This document shows positions 7,972-17,015 of a stretch of DNA of 33,939 nt, in pieces (within the stretch, counting starts at the first letter, position 1; every line of letters begins with the position of its first letter). Source of the stretch: an uncultured Alphaproteobacteria bacterium. GTDB taxonomy: Bacteria > Pseudomonadota > Alphaproteobacteria > HIMB59 > GCA-002718135. Where the stretch lies: NCBI GenBank assembly GCA_902596365.1, contig CACJTT010000011.1, forward strand, positions 1 to 33,939. Direction: 5' to 3'. The notes under the pieces are model-generated. The model saw only the letters and a list, made by a program, of their open reading frames with translations, was not told where the DNA came from and did not search any database. The position numbers were made by a program, and so were the translations under genes.

Positions 7972-9097
7972 CTAAACTAGTACCAAAAATAAGATATTTT
8001 ATTGCAGCAAATACTTTAAAAATAGGATTTATAGCACCAACATCATCTTCAGCAACTAAGTCAACTTCAATATTTGGTTTACCGGAAATTTCAATTAACA
8101 GTTTACCGTATTTTTTTCCTTTGAAAATTGGTGCTTTGATTGGCTTAATATATTCAACTGAAGATTTTATTAATTGCAACTGATCAAATGATAAAGTTGA
8201 AATAACTTTCATTGAAGATACTAAATTAACTCTTGGTTTATTTCCAAGCCATACATCTGCTTGCACAATGATTTGACCTTGACTCACAAGTTCTTTTTGA
8301 CTTGTTTGGGAAAATGCCCAATTAATAAGATTTGAAGACTCATTCATTCTTTTTCTGGAACTATTTGTTCCATTAATCACAACAGTAATTCTTCTATCAT
8401 TTCTTTTTGCAGTAGCAGCAATTCCCCATCCAGATGCTTTTGTAAAACCAGTTTTTAATCCATCAGCTCCTTGAACAGAGTTTAATAACTTATTTCTATT
8501 AGGTTGTTTTATTTCATTATATGTGAATTCTTTATCTGAAAAATAGAGGTATAAATTAGGAAACTCTCTTATAATAGCATTTGATAAGATGGCTAAATCA
8601 AGGACTGTAGAATAATGGTTTTTTTCAGGCCAACCTGAGGAATTTACAAAGTTAGTATTATTCATTCCAAGTCTTTTTGCGTAAAAATTCATTAATTTTG
8701 CAAAATCCTCTTCAGTTCCAGCTAAACATTCTGCTAATGCAACTGAAGCATCATTACCAGATTGAATAATAATTCCTTTCAAAAGTTCATCAATTGAAAC
8801 TTTATCATCTATTTCAAGAAAAGTTCTTGATCCACCCATCTTGTAGGCTTTTGCTGATATAGTACATTCATTATTTATAGAAAGTTCAGTATTTTTTAAT
8901 CTATCAAATGCAGCATAAACTGTCATAATTTTTGTCATTGATGCGGGTGGTGTTTTTACATCAGAATTTTTTTCAAATAATATTTCATTTGTATCAAAAT
9001 CTACTACTATAGCTTGCTCAGCTTTTGTATCTATAGCAAATAACTTTGTTGAAATTAAAAGAATAATTAATATGTAAGGAATAAATTTTATTTTCAT
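7964..9097 (-). CDS. dacA: D-alanyl-D-alanine carboxypeptidase (PBP5/6, S11 family)
   Basis: This is a 377-residue serine peptidase with a signal peptide covering about the first 21 residues, cleaved after LFA. The penicillin-binding motifs are intact: SMTK (Ser53, Lys56), SGN at 113-115 and KTG at 215-217. A PBP5_C-type beta domain follows from about residue 270. A C-terminal amphipathic anchor is short or absent: the chain ends in FKVFAAIKYLIFGTSLDE, which could serve. It trims the terminal D-Ala of peptidoglycan stem peptides in the periplasm. It lies between rlpA (38 nt upstream) and tmk (8-nt overlap), the usual alphaproteobacterial order. Confidence 0.95.
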   Translation of the reverse strand: MKIKFIPYILIILLISTKLFAIDTKAEQAIVVDFDTNEILFEKNSDVKTPPASMTKIMTVYAAFDRLKNTELSINNECTISAKAYKMGGSRTFLEIDDKVSIDELLKGIIIQSGNDASVALAECLAGTEEDFAKLMNFYAKRLGMNNTNFVNSSGWPEKNHYSTVLDLAILSNAIIREFPNLYLYFSDKEFTYNEIKQPNRNKLLNSVQGADGLKTGFTKASGWGIAATAKRNDRRITVVINGTNSSRKRMNESSNLINWAFSQTSQKELVSQGQIIVQADVWLGNKPRVNLVSSMKVISTLSFDQLQLIKSSVEYIKPIKAPIFKGKKYGKLLIEISGKPNIEVDLVAEDDVGAINPIFKVFAAIKYLIFGTSLDE

Positions 9098-9135
9098 AAT
9101 GTTATTTATAGTTTTTAAATATGTTGTAAGTAAGA

Positions 9136-10056
9136 TTATTCCAAAATTATTTCATTCTCTTTATAGCCTTTACGAATAAATGTCGAAACTAATTTATTAG
9201 CAATATCATTTTCAATTGGACCAATTATTAATTTATAATATGTTCCCATATTTTCAGAAGTGTATTTTTCAGTTAATTGAATTTCATTAATTGTTTTCTG
9301 AATTTCTTGATAGTTTTTAAATTTATTAACATGTAAATATAAAGATAAATTTTCAACTTCTTCAAACCCAATTTCGATTGGCTGTTCAAGAATAGTATTT
9401 TTGTTATCTTCAACTACATCATTATTTATATTTGAAATTGAAACTATTTCTGTTGGGGCGGAATCAACAGTTGAGTCAAAATTTTCATCATTAATAGACA
9501 TAGTAACATTTTTCCATTGTTTTGATGGATCAGATAAAATTTCAACTTTAACTTTTGCAATTTTATTCTTATAAAATCTTAAAAGTTGAGCTACTTTTCT
9601 TGAAACTTGTATAATTGAACCATTGTCTTCATGCCTATCAACAATTTTAATTGTTAATGATAAACCATTTTCTAAATTAGTGATTTTTACGATACTAGGT
9701 AAAGGCAAAGTTTTGTGCCTTCCAAGCAATTCAGTAACTTTATTTAAATCATTATTTAAAGTTTTTTGATTATGCAATTCTTTATCATAATAAGTTGCAA
9801 GACCAACTTCTTCGTATGTATAATTTTCTTTTGGAGTATATTTTACTCCTTCTATATAATAAGGATCACCTATTAAAAAGAAAATTTTATTTTTTGAAAG
9901 TTTTTCTTTTTTGAAATCATCTGATTTCTGAATACTTTTTTTTGCCTTTTCTTCAATAACTTCTTTAGTGATTTCTAGTTTATCTAAAACTTTATCTGTT
10001 GAAATGTTATCACAAGAAATCAAAATAAAAAAAAATAAACTAATTATTAATTTCAT
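9136..10056 (-). CDS. rlpA: RlpA-like septal lipoprotein with double-psi beta-barrel and SPOR domain
   Basis: I start at the ATG at 10056-10054, not the in-frame ATG at 10083, because this gives a proper lipoprotein signal with lipobox LISC and acylated Cys15. The double-psi barrel runs from about residue 83 (EEVGLATYY) to 174, with RHKTLPLPS (His114) and IVDRHEDNGS (Asp140) at the positions of the RlpA catalytic residues. A SPOR peptidoglycan-binding domain ends the 306-residue protein, from about residue 233. RlpA cleaves or binds denuded glycan at the septum. Usual motif positions are altered (WYG to YYD, DRGPF to DRHED), so lytic activity is uncertain. It overlaps mltB by 17 nt. Confidence 0.85.
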   Translation of the reverse strand: MKLIISLFFFILISCDNISTDKVLDKLEITKEVIEEKAKKSIQKSDDFKKEKLSKNKIFFLIGDPYYIEGVKYTPKENYTYEEVGLATYYDKELHNQKTLNNDLNKVTELLGRHKTLPLPSIVKITNLENGLSLTIKIVDRHEDNGSIIQVSRKVAQLLRFYKNKIAKVKVEILSDPSKQWKNVTMSINDENFDSTVDSAPTEIVSISNINNDVVEDNKNTILEQPIEIGFEEVENLSLYLHVNKFKNYQEIQKTINEIQLTEKYTSENMGTYYKLIIGPIENDIANKLVSTFIRKGYKENEIILE

Positions 10057-11071
10057 CACTAAGTAATCCAATTGAAATAGCATAATAAGAGGAACAATTG
10101 TAATATAAAATATTTTTATAATTAGGATAAACTAAAAACATTCTACCTTTAACTCCATCTGGTGCTATCAAGCGAGCTTCTAGATCTAATCTTTGAGGTA
10201 ATTCTGATTTTGTAATAGTTTTAAAACCCAAATTAGACCATTCTGGTAATGATTTCGCAATAGACCTTCTTTTGACAGCGCCACAACCTTTAGGATTAGA
10301 TTGTTGTAACGATGAGTATATTTGTTCAATATTTTCTGGAGGAATAACTTCTCTTCCCCAAGTACTATCGTTTGACCAAGGATTATTATCAATGGAAGTT
10401 AGATAATTTGCTGTACTTGCAAAACCATCAGCATAACTATTCCAAATATCAATACCATCTCCATCCCAATCATAAGCACTTTCTAAGAAAGTTGTTGGTA
10501 TCATTTGTGTCATTCCAACTGCACCACCCCAACTTCCAATTAATTTACCTGATGGCACTAAACCATCATCAAGTATTTTTAGTGCAGCAAATAACTGTTT
10601 TCTGTAAAAATCACTTCGTCTTCTATCATAAGCCAGAGTTGTGACAGCTGTAATTGTATCAATTTTACCTTGATTACGACCATAAAAACTTTCCATTCCC
10701 AAAACGGCAACAATAAATCTAGGTTGAATGCCAAAATGATTTGATATTTCATTTAAAAGATCTTCATGTTCTTTTAAAACATTTTTACCTGCAATTATTC
10801 TTGATTTATCAACTCTATAATACAAATATTCTTTTAATGTAATTGTTGATTCAGGCTGACATCTATCCCTTAAAATTATTTTTTTTTGAGGTTTTACATT
10901 TGATAAATATAAATTAATTGTTTTATCACTTATATTTTTTTCCTTAGCCTCTATACGAACATCATTTAACCAATTATTCCATTCAGAAATAGTTGGCATT
11001 TTTGGTTTTTCACAAGCGTTTAGTGAAGATGTTAAGAATATAATGAAAATAAAAAGATATTTAAAAAACAT
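10040..11071 (-). CDS. mltB: lytic murein transglycosylase, MltB family
   Basis: This 343-residue membrane-bound or periplasmic transglycosylase of family SLT_2 has catalytic Glu127 in LGMESFYGR, the GAVGMTQMIPTTF segment at 184-196, and a WDGDGIDIWNSYADGF motif after it. It cleaves the MurNAc-GlcNAc bond to give 1,6-anhydro ends. The first 20 residues form a signal peptide ending SLNAC: either signal peptidase I cuts before Cys20, or LNAC is an unusual lipobox, as MltB of E. coli is a lipoprotein. No fused peptidoglycan-binding domain is seen. It is the first gene of the long minus-strand run. Confidence 0.92.
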   Translation of the reverse strand: MFFKYLFIFIIFLTSSLNACEKPKMPTISEWNNWLNDVRIEAKEKNISDKTINLYLSNVKPQKKIILRDRCQPESTITLKEYLYYRVDKSRIIAGKNVLKEHEDLLNEISNHFGIQPRFIVAVLGMESFYGRNQGKIDTITAVTTLAYDRRRSDFYRKQLFAALKILDDGLVPSGKLIGSWGGAVGMTQMIPTTFLESAYDWDGDGIDIWNSYADGFASTANYLTSIDNNPWSNDSTWGREVIPPENIEQIYSSLQQSNPKGCGAVKRRSIAKSLPEWSNLGFKTITKSELPQRLDLEARLIAPDGVKGRMFLVYPNYKNILYYNCSSYYAISIGLLSDEINN

Positions 11072-11125
11072 TATAATGAGATAACAAATTTTTCTAAATT
11101 CGTATATTTTTATATCCTTTATATT

Positions 11126-11153
11126 TTGACATTAATTTAATTAAAAGTATAAC
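11126..11153 (+). promoter_or_regulatory. sigma70-type promoter for tRNA-Ser
   Basis: A perfect -35 box TTGACA lies at 11126-11131. After a 16-nt spacer comes TATAAC at 11148-11153, one mismatch from the -10 consensus. The predicted start is near 11160, about 8 nt before the mature tRNA end at 11168. It is the best promoter match I found in the window. Confidence 0.7.
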
Positions 11154-11167
11154 AAATCGCACAAAAC

Positions 11168-11257
11168 GGAGAGATGGCTGAGCGGTTGAAAGCACCGGTC
11201 TTGAAAACCGGCAAGGTGGCAACACCTTCCAGAGTTCGAATCTCTGTCTCTCCGCCA
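11168..11257 (+). tRNA. tRNA-Ser (UGA)
   Basis: The 90-nt sequence folds as a class II tRNA. The acceptor stem GGAGAGA pairs with TCTCTCC, followed by discriminator G and an encoded CCA (11255-11257). The anticodon stem CCGGT/ACCGG encloses loop CTTGAAA, with anticodon TGA at 11202-11204. A long variable arm and a standard T-loop (GTTCGAATC) follow. The gene stands alone between mltB and mfd with its own promoter. It ends 18 nt before the mfd stop on the opposite strand. Confidence 0.97.
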
Positions 11258-11275
11258 CACATAAAATTTAATAAA

Positions 11276-14200
11276 TTATTTTATTTGATCTAAAATTTGC
11301 TTAGATAACTTAAATCTATTAGTATCTAAATGCCCCTGAAAATCATAAAATATTTTTTGATCTGGCCTTAAATTGAACTGACTATGTCTATTCATAGATA
11401 AATCTAATAGTTTTTGAGGATTTTTTGGATTGTTTTTATAAAAACCAATTACAATACCTTTTCTACTAAATTCAAATTTATCAACATTATAATCGATACA
11501 CAGAATTTTAATTTCTATTAAGCTAAACAAATTATTTAATTGCTTAGGTATTTTTCCAAATCTATCTCTAAGTTCAATTATTAAGTTAGATAATTCATCA
11601 TTATTATTTACACTAGATATTCTTTTATAGATTGAAAGTCTTAAATCCAAATCATCAATATAATCATCAGGTATAAAAATTTCTTCAGGTATTTTAATTG
11701 TTGGTTGAAAGATATTTTTAAGATGATTTTCATTTGTTATTTTTTGTTTTTGAAATAAAATTTCTTCTTCTAACATCTGATGATAAAGTTCAGTTCCAAT
11801 TTCTCTAATAAAACCGCTTTGTTCTTCACCTATTATCGACCCTCCACCTCTTATTTCAAGATCTTGTGATGCTATATTAAATCCAGATCCTAGAGACTCT
11901 GCTGAATTAATTATTGAGAGTCTTTTTTTGCCATTATCTTTAAGTTCATTTTCTTTATACGTAATATAAGCATAACCTCTTTTTGATGAACGACCAACTC
12001 TACCCTTTAGTTGATAAAGAGCAGCTAGAGAAAATAAATTAGATCTATAAACAATAATGGTATTAACGTGTGGTAAGTCTAAACCATTTTCAATGATATT
12101 AGTACTTACCATTAGAGGAACTTCTTGGTTATAAAACTTAGTTACTCTACTTTCTAATAATGAAGGAGCTAATTGACCATGTGTTACAACATAATTAATT
12201 TCGGGAAGATTTTCTTTTAAGAAATTTTCAATAAATGGAATATCTTTTTTTCTTGGTGTCACAAAATAAACACCATTTTTCCTTCCATAAACTTCTCTTT
12301 TAATAGCCTCTTTGATTGTTATTTCATCAAATTTTGCAACATAACTTCTAACTGCTAATCTTTCAAAAGGTGCAGTTAAAATTAAGCTTAAATCTTTTAC
12401 CCCAGATAAAGACATAGAGAGAGTTCTTGGTATGGGAGTGGCAGATAATGCTAAGACATGGGCATTTGGTGCAATCTCTTTAAATTTTTCCTTTTGTAAA
12501 GTGCCTAGTTTTTGCTCTTCATCATAAATAATTAATCCTAAATTGTTAAATGATAACTTATCACTTAATAAAGCATGTGTTCCAATAAGAATGTCAATTT
12601 TTCCTTCAGCACAATCATTAAAAATTTGTTTTTTATCTTTTTGTGTTACTAAACGTGAAACTTCAGCAATATTAATATTAAATATGCTAAACCTTTTTAA
12701 AAAATTATTATAATGTTGTCGTGATAAAAGAGTAGTTGGTACAAAAACAATTGATTGAATATTTGATTTTGCAGCAAGAAATAAAGCTCTAATTATTACT
12801 TCCGTCTTACCAAAAGCAACATCCCCTACTATAAGCCTATCACTGGGAGTGCCTCTTTCAAAATCATCTATTACATCATTAATAGCACTTAATTGATCAT
12901 CAGTTTCAACATAAGGAAATGTACTACAAAACTTATCATATTCTGTATTGCCAGTATTAATAGGAAGAGATTTAGATTGAAGTCTTTTTGAAGCAATCTT
13001 AATTAATTTTTTTGCAGCATCTCTTATTTTCTTTTTAGCTTCTGATTTTCTTTTTTGCCAACTTGAAGCTCCCAATCTATCTAAATTAATAGAATTTTCA
13101 TCTTCGTCTCCATACTTTGTAATATAATTAATATTTTCAACTGGTAAAAAAAGTTTTTGAGTATCTGCAAACTCAAGCTCTAAACAATCGTGAATAGAGT
13201 CATTTAATTCTATTTTTTTAATATTATTAAATCTACAAATACCATATTCAGAATGTACTAATAATGAACCTTGTGACAACTTATTTAACTCCTCAAAGAG
13301 AATTTTCTTTTTTTGATCTTTTTTTCTCGATTTAACAGCTAATGAGTATCCAAAAATAGTTTTTTCATTAATAAAAATTATATTATTTAATTCAAATGAC
13401 TCCTCTAACTCTAAAACTGTTATATGTATTTTTTCCTTAGATAAATATGAAAAATTTTCAATTTCTATAGGGGAAATTAAAATGTTATCATTTAATATTT
13501 TATAAACTTTTTCTAGTGATCCTTCGGAATTACAACATATAATAATTTTTTTACTAGCTGAGTTGATATCAAAAAAAGATTTTATAAAATCAAAATCAAT
13601 ACTCTCTCTAATTGAAGAAATATTATTTATTTTTTTTAAATTTGTTTGAGTGATACCTTCGCTATTAAATAGCGATAATTTTGTAATAGGAAAATTAATT
13701 AAAATTTGATGAAAATAATCTTTGTTTATAAATAGATTGTGTGGCTCTAGAAAAAAAGAATCTTTAGTGTTCTTTCTTGCTTCAAAGTAATCGTATAAAT
13801 TCTCAGTTCTTTCATCAAATAACTCAATAATGTCATTATGAATTAATATTTGACTATCCTTACAATAATCAAATAATGTTTCTAAATTGTCATAAAATAA
13901 AGGGAGAAATTGCTCACCCCCAGAAGGAATCATTCCTGAGGAAAACATTTCATAAGTTTGACTTTTTCTAAAATTTTGAAATTCAGATCTAAATTCAGAT
14001 CTAAATTTTTCTAAATTTTTATTATCTATAATTAATTCACTACTTGGGTTAAGTTTAAATGACTTTATATTCGATTTGTTGAGTCTTTTTTGTGAAATAG
14101 GATCAAATTCAAAAATCGATTCAATTTTATCATCAAATAAATCTATTCTAATTGGCTTCTCAAATTGAGGAAGAAAAATATCAATTATTGAACCTCTTAT

Positions 14201-14650
14201 TGCAAATTCTGATTTATCTCTTACTAAAGCAGTTCTTTCATATCCTAATTTAATTAGTAAAAGTAAAAGCTCATCTAATTTTATTTTAGATTTTATTGAA
14301 ATTGTAATAAAATTTTTTGTAATTTCATTTTTAGGTAAAGTTTTCTGAATTATTGCATTTAAAGTTGTTAAAATAATTTTTTTTTCATTACTGGAACTAA
14401 GATGAAATAGTGTTTCTAATCTAGATGTTTGAATTTCTTTAGAGGGTGAAATATTATCGTATGGAATTTGATCCCAAGCTTTATATAGAAGGACCAATTG
14501 ATCTGGAAGTAACCAAGTTAATTTATTTTTTATATTAATTATTTCTCTATCATCTTTTCCTATATAAACCAAAGATGTTTTGCTTTTATTAAATATCTCT
14601 GAAATTATAAAAGCTTCAGTTTTGTCAATGACAGGACCTATAGATTTCAT
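11276..14650 (-). CDS. mfd: transcription-repair coupling factor
   Basis: The 1124-residue protein has the full Mfd layout: an N-terminal UvrB-like module, the RNA-polymerase-interacting domain from about residue 455 (GSLLVHSEYGICRF), and the translocase with Walker A GDVAFGKT at 609-616. Walker B/DEEQ is at 710, SATPIPRT and the GRVGR arginine-finger motif follow, and a C-terminal TRCF domain closes the protein. Mfd removes stalled RNA polymerase and recruits UvrA. The usual GDVGFGKT is GDVAFGKT here, a mild change. A tandem 12-bp duplication sits at 13981-14004. The start overlaps the end of sdhE as ATGA, so the two are co-expressed. Confidence 0.97.
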   Translation of the reverse strand: MKSIGPVIDKTEAFIISEIFNKSKTSLVYIGKDDREIINIKNKLTWLLPDQLVLLYKAWDQIPYDNISPSKEIQTSRLETLFHLSSSNEKKIILTTLNAIIQKTLPKNEITKNFITISIKSKIKLDELLLLLIKLGYERTALVRDKSEFAIRGSIIDIFLPQFEKPIRIDLFDDKIESIFEFDPISQKRLNKSNIKSFKLNPSSELIIDNKNLEKFRSEFRSEFQNFRKSQTYEMFSSGMIPSGGEQFLPLFYDNLETLFDYCKDSQILIHNDIIELFDERTENLYDYFEARKNTKDSFFLEPHNLFINKDYFHQILINFPITKLSLFNSEGITQTNLKKINNISSIRESIDFDFIKSFFDINSASKKIIICCNSEGSLEKVYKILNDNILISPIEIENFSYLSKEKIHITVLELEESFELNNIIFINEKTIFGYSLAVKSRKKDQKKKILFEELNKLSQGSLLVHSEYGICRFNNIKKIELNDSIHDCLELEFADTQKLFLPVENINYITKYGDEDENSINLDRLGASSWQKRKSEAKKKIRDAAKKLIKIASKRLQSKSLPINTGNTEYDKFCSTFPYVETDDQLSAINDVIDDFERGTPSDRLIVGDVAFGKTEVIIRALFLAAKSNIQSIVFVPTTLLSRQHYNNFLKRFSIFNINIAEVSRLVTQKDKKQIFNDCAEGKIDILIGTHALLSDKLSFNNLGLIIYDEEQKLGTLQKEKFKEIAPNAHVLALSATPIPRTLSMSLSGVKDLSLILTAPFERLAVRSYVAKFDEITIKEAIKREVYGRKNGVYFVTPRKKDIPFIENFLKENLPEINYVVTHGQLAPSLLESRVTKFYNQEVPLMVSTNIIENGLDLPHVNTIIVYRSNLFSLAALYQLKGRVGRSSKRGYAYITYKENELKDNGKKRLSIINSAESLGSGFNIASQDLEIRGGGSIIGEEQSGFIREIGTELYHQMLEEEILFQKQKITNENHLKNIFQPTIKIPEEIFIPDDYIDDLDLRLSIYKRISSVNNNDELSNLIIELRDRFGKIPKQLNNLFSLIEIKILCIDYNVDKFEFSRKGIVIGFYKNNPKNPQKLLDLSMNRHSQFNLRPDQKIFYDFQGHLDTNRFKLSKQILDQIK
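13981..14004. repeat. 12-bp tandem duplication inside mfd
   Basis: The unit ATTCAGATCTAA occurs twice in a row. On the minus strand it produces the repeated residues FRSE-FRSE at about residues 216-223 of Mfd. The unit is a multiple of three, so the frame is kept. Confidence 0.9.
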
Positions 14651-14895
14651 TTAAATTTAAATATTTTTTCAAAAAGATTTTTGAATTCTATATTCACTTC
14701 AATTTTATTTGTAAGAATCTCGTAAATTTCGCTATCTGAATAAATATCAAAGACTGATTTTAATAGCTTTAATTCATTTTCACTAAACCTATTTAAATTG
14801 TTAATAAAATATTTTTTATACAATATATCAGTCTCTTTAGTACCTGAGTAATTTGACCTGTATTTTATAATCTTTTTTAGTGAATTTAATGTCAT
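14647..14895 (-). CDS. sdhE: FAD assembly factor SdhE (DUF339) homologue
   Basis: This 82-residue small helical protein has YRSNYSGTKETD at residues 12-23, which aligns with the RSxxRGxxExD signature of SdhE/YgfY, followed by the helical segment FSENELKLLKSVFDI. SdhE promotes covalent flavinylation of the succinate dehydrogenase flavoprotein. Its place between recG (divergent) and mfd (overlapping by ATGA) is the standard alphaproteobacterial context and strengthens the call. The Arg of the RG pair is Ser here, which is odd because that motif is functionally important in E. coli. No sdh genes are in the window. Confidence 0.8.
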   Translation of the reverse strand: MTLNSLKKIIKYRSNYSGTKETDILYKKYFINNLNRFSENELKLLKSVFDIYSDSEIYEILTNKIEVNIEFKNLFEKIFKFK

Positions 14896-14925
14896 ATAAT
14901 TAATAATAGAATATAGTCAAAATAT

Positions 14926-14931
14926 TATAAT
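14926..14931 (+). promoter_or_regulatory. candidate -10 box for recG
   Basis: TATAAT lies only 5 nt before the recG ATG (14937), in a 41-nt divergent space. Transcription from it would start at or next to the ATG, giving a leaderless mRNA. The region 17 nt upstream has no good -35 match, so chance is possible in AT-rich DNA. Confidence 0.3.
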
Positions 14932-14936
14932 ATTCT

Positions 14937-17015
14937 ATGAGACCTGCACATTTAGACTTATTACTCTCTCCAATCAATAAATTAAAGGGCGTTGGACCAA
15001 AATTAGAAAACATTATAAATAAATTAGGCATAAAACTTAATGTCCATTTCTTATGGCATTTTCCTTACAGGATAATTGAAAAAAAATATTATGAAAATAT
15101 TCATGACGCACCTATAAATCAATTAGTTACTTTAAAAATAGAAGTTGTAAAACATTATCCATCCAAATTCAGAAGACAGCCATATAGAGTAACTTGCTTA
15201 GCAAATGAAACACCAATAGATATTGTTTATTTTAATGCTAGACACCCTTTTGTAAGATCAGTTTTACCTGTAAAAAGTATTAAAATGATTTCTGGTAAAT
15301 TAGAGTTTTTTAAAAATAAATTTCAAATTACTCATCCCTCAAGTATAGAAAATATAACCGACATTCAATTATTAAGAGAAAAAGAGCCTGTTTATAGTTT
15401 GACAGCGGGACTGAATATGAAAAGCTTTATCAAATTATCCAATCAAGTTTTGCAATCGGTGCCTGATTTAGATGAGTGGATTGATAAAATATTAATTAAA
15501 AAATATAAATTCACTTCATGGAAAGATGCAGTTGAAAAATTACATAATCCAAACATAGATGACACATACAGTGAAAAAAATTTTTATAGAAGAAGGTTAG
15601 CTTTTGATGAATTATTTGCTCATCAGTTAGCAATTTGTATTATTAGAACAATTGATAATAGGAAAAAATCAATTTCTTTTAAAAGTAATGATAAATTTAG
15701 AAATAATTTAATTCAAAATTTAGAATTCAAATTAACTAATTCACAACTAACAGTTCTTAATGAAATACAAAGTGATCTTCTTTCTAACAAACAAATGATT
15801 AGATTACTTCAAGGAGATGTTGGTTCTGGCAAAACTATAGTAGCCCTAATTTCAATGCTTACAGTAATAGAGGCTGGGTATCAAGTAACATTAATGGCAC
15901 CTACTAGTATCTTAGCATACCAGCACTTCGAAAATATTTCTAAATTAATTAATAAACTTCCAATAAAAATAGATATACTTACAGGAAAAGATAAAGGGAG
16001 AGGGAAATTAGATAAATTAAAAAAAATTAAAAATGGTGATACTAAAATAATAATTGGAACCCACGCTCTAATACAAGAAGGTGTAGATTTTAATAAATTA
16101 GGTTTATCAGTCATCGATGAGCAGCATAGATTTGGTGTTTATCAAAGAATGGCTTTTAATTATAAAGGATTTCGACCATCTATTTTAGTAATGAGTGCAA
16201 CTCCAATTCCTAGAACTTTAACTTTAGCAGCTTACGGTGATATGAATGAAAGTAGGTTAATTGAAAAACCTATTGGCAGGAAACCTATAAAAACATCAGT
16301 ACTAACATTAAAGAAGGAAAAAAATTTATTAGAAAGGGTTGGAAATAAGATAAAAAATTCAAATGATAAATTTTTTTGGATTTGCCCTCTTATAGAGGAG
16401 TCACAAGAACTTGATTTAAAAGCAGCGACTGATCGGTATAATTCATTAAACAAATTATTTAAAAATAAAGTCTTGCTTATTCATGGTCAATTAAACGAAA
16501 AAGATAAAGAAGCGACAATGGAAAAGTTTAAAAACGAGGATTATCGTATTTTAGTTGCAACTACGGTAATAGAGGTTGGTATTGATATTAAATCTGCAAC
16601 AACAATTATTATTGAACACGCTGAGAGGTTTGGATTAGCTCAGCTACATCAATTAAGAGGACGTGTAGGAAGAAATAATGAAGAATCTTATTGTATTTTA
16701 TTACATAAAGAAAATATTAATGGCACTGCAAAGAAAAGATTAAATATTATGACAGAAACGAATGATGGTTTCGTCATAGCTGAAGAAGATTTAAAAATAA
16801 GAGGACCTGGAGAAATTCTTGGGAAAAGACAATCAGGATTACCATCTTTTAGTGTAGCTGACTTAAGTTATGATGGAGATTTATTAGAGGAAGCTAAATT
16901 AAATGCAGAAAAAATAATTAATAACGATCCAAAATTAGAAAATAATAAAAACCTAAGAGATTTATTATACATACATGAGAGAGACACAGCTATAAGGACG
17001 TTAAATGCAGGATGA
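14937..17015 (+). CDS. recG: ATP-dependent DNA helicase RecG
   Basis: The 692-residue branch-migration helicase begins with the LKGVGPK helix-hairpin segment and the OB-fold wedge domain (to about 200). The helicase core follows with Walker A GDVGSGKT at 293-300, GTHALIQ, DEQH at 394-397, and SATPIPRTL. Motif VI is QLRGRVGR, and the conserved DLKIRGPGEILGKRQSG precedes the C-terminus. It remodels stalled forks and Holliday junctions. It is divergent from sdhE-mfd and overlaps the next gene by 11 nt. The length is normal. Confidence 0.97.
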   Translation: MRPAHLDLLLSPINKLKGVGPKLENIINKLGIKLNVHFLWHFPYRIIEKKYYENIHDAPINQLVTLKIEVVKHYPSKFRRQPYRVTCLANETPIDIVYFNARHPFVRSVLPVKSIKMISGKLEFFKNKFQITHPSSIENITDIQLLREKEPVYSLTAGLNMKSFIKLSNQVLQSVPDLDEWIDKILIKKYKFTSWKDAVEKLHNPNIDDTYSEKNFYRRRLAFDELFAHQLAICIIRTIDNRKKSISFKSNDKFRNNLIQNLEFKLTNSQLTVLNEIQSDLLSNKQMIRLLQGDVGSGKTIVALISMLTVIEAGYQVTLMAPTSILAYQHFENISKLINKLPIKIDILTGKDKGRGKLDKLKKIKNGDTKIIIGTHALIQEGVDFNKLGLSVIDEQHRFGVYQRMAFNYKGFRPSILVMSATPIPRTLTLAAYGDMNESRLIEKPIGRKPIKTSVLTLKKEKNLLERVGNKIKNSNDKFFWICPLIEESQELDLKAATDRYNSLNKLFKNKVLLIHGQLNEKDKEATMEKFKNEDYRILVATTVIEVGIDIKSATTIIIEHAERFGLAQLHQLRGRVGRNNEESYCILLHKENINGTAKKRLNIMTETNDGFVIAEEDLKIRGPGEILGKRQSGLPSFSVADLSYDGDLLEEAKLNAEKIINNDPKLENNKNLRDLLYIHERDTAIRTLNAG

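Noticed and set aside
11261-11284. Inverted repeat ATAAAAT...ATTTTAT after tRNA-Ser as a bidirectional terminator
   Set aside because: The stem is only A-T pairs, is short, and overlaps the mfd stop; such repeats are common in DNA of this composition.
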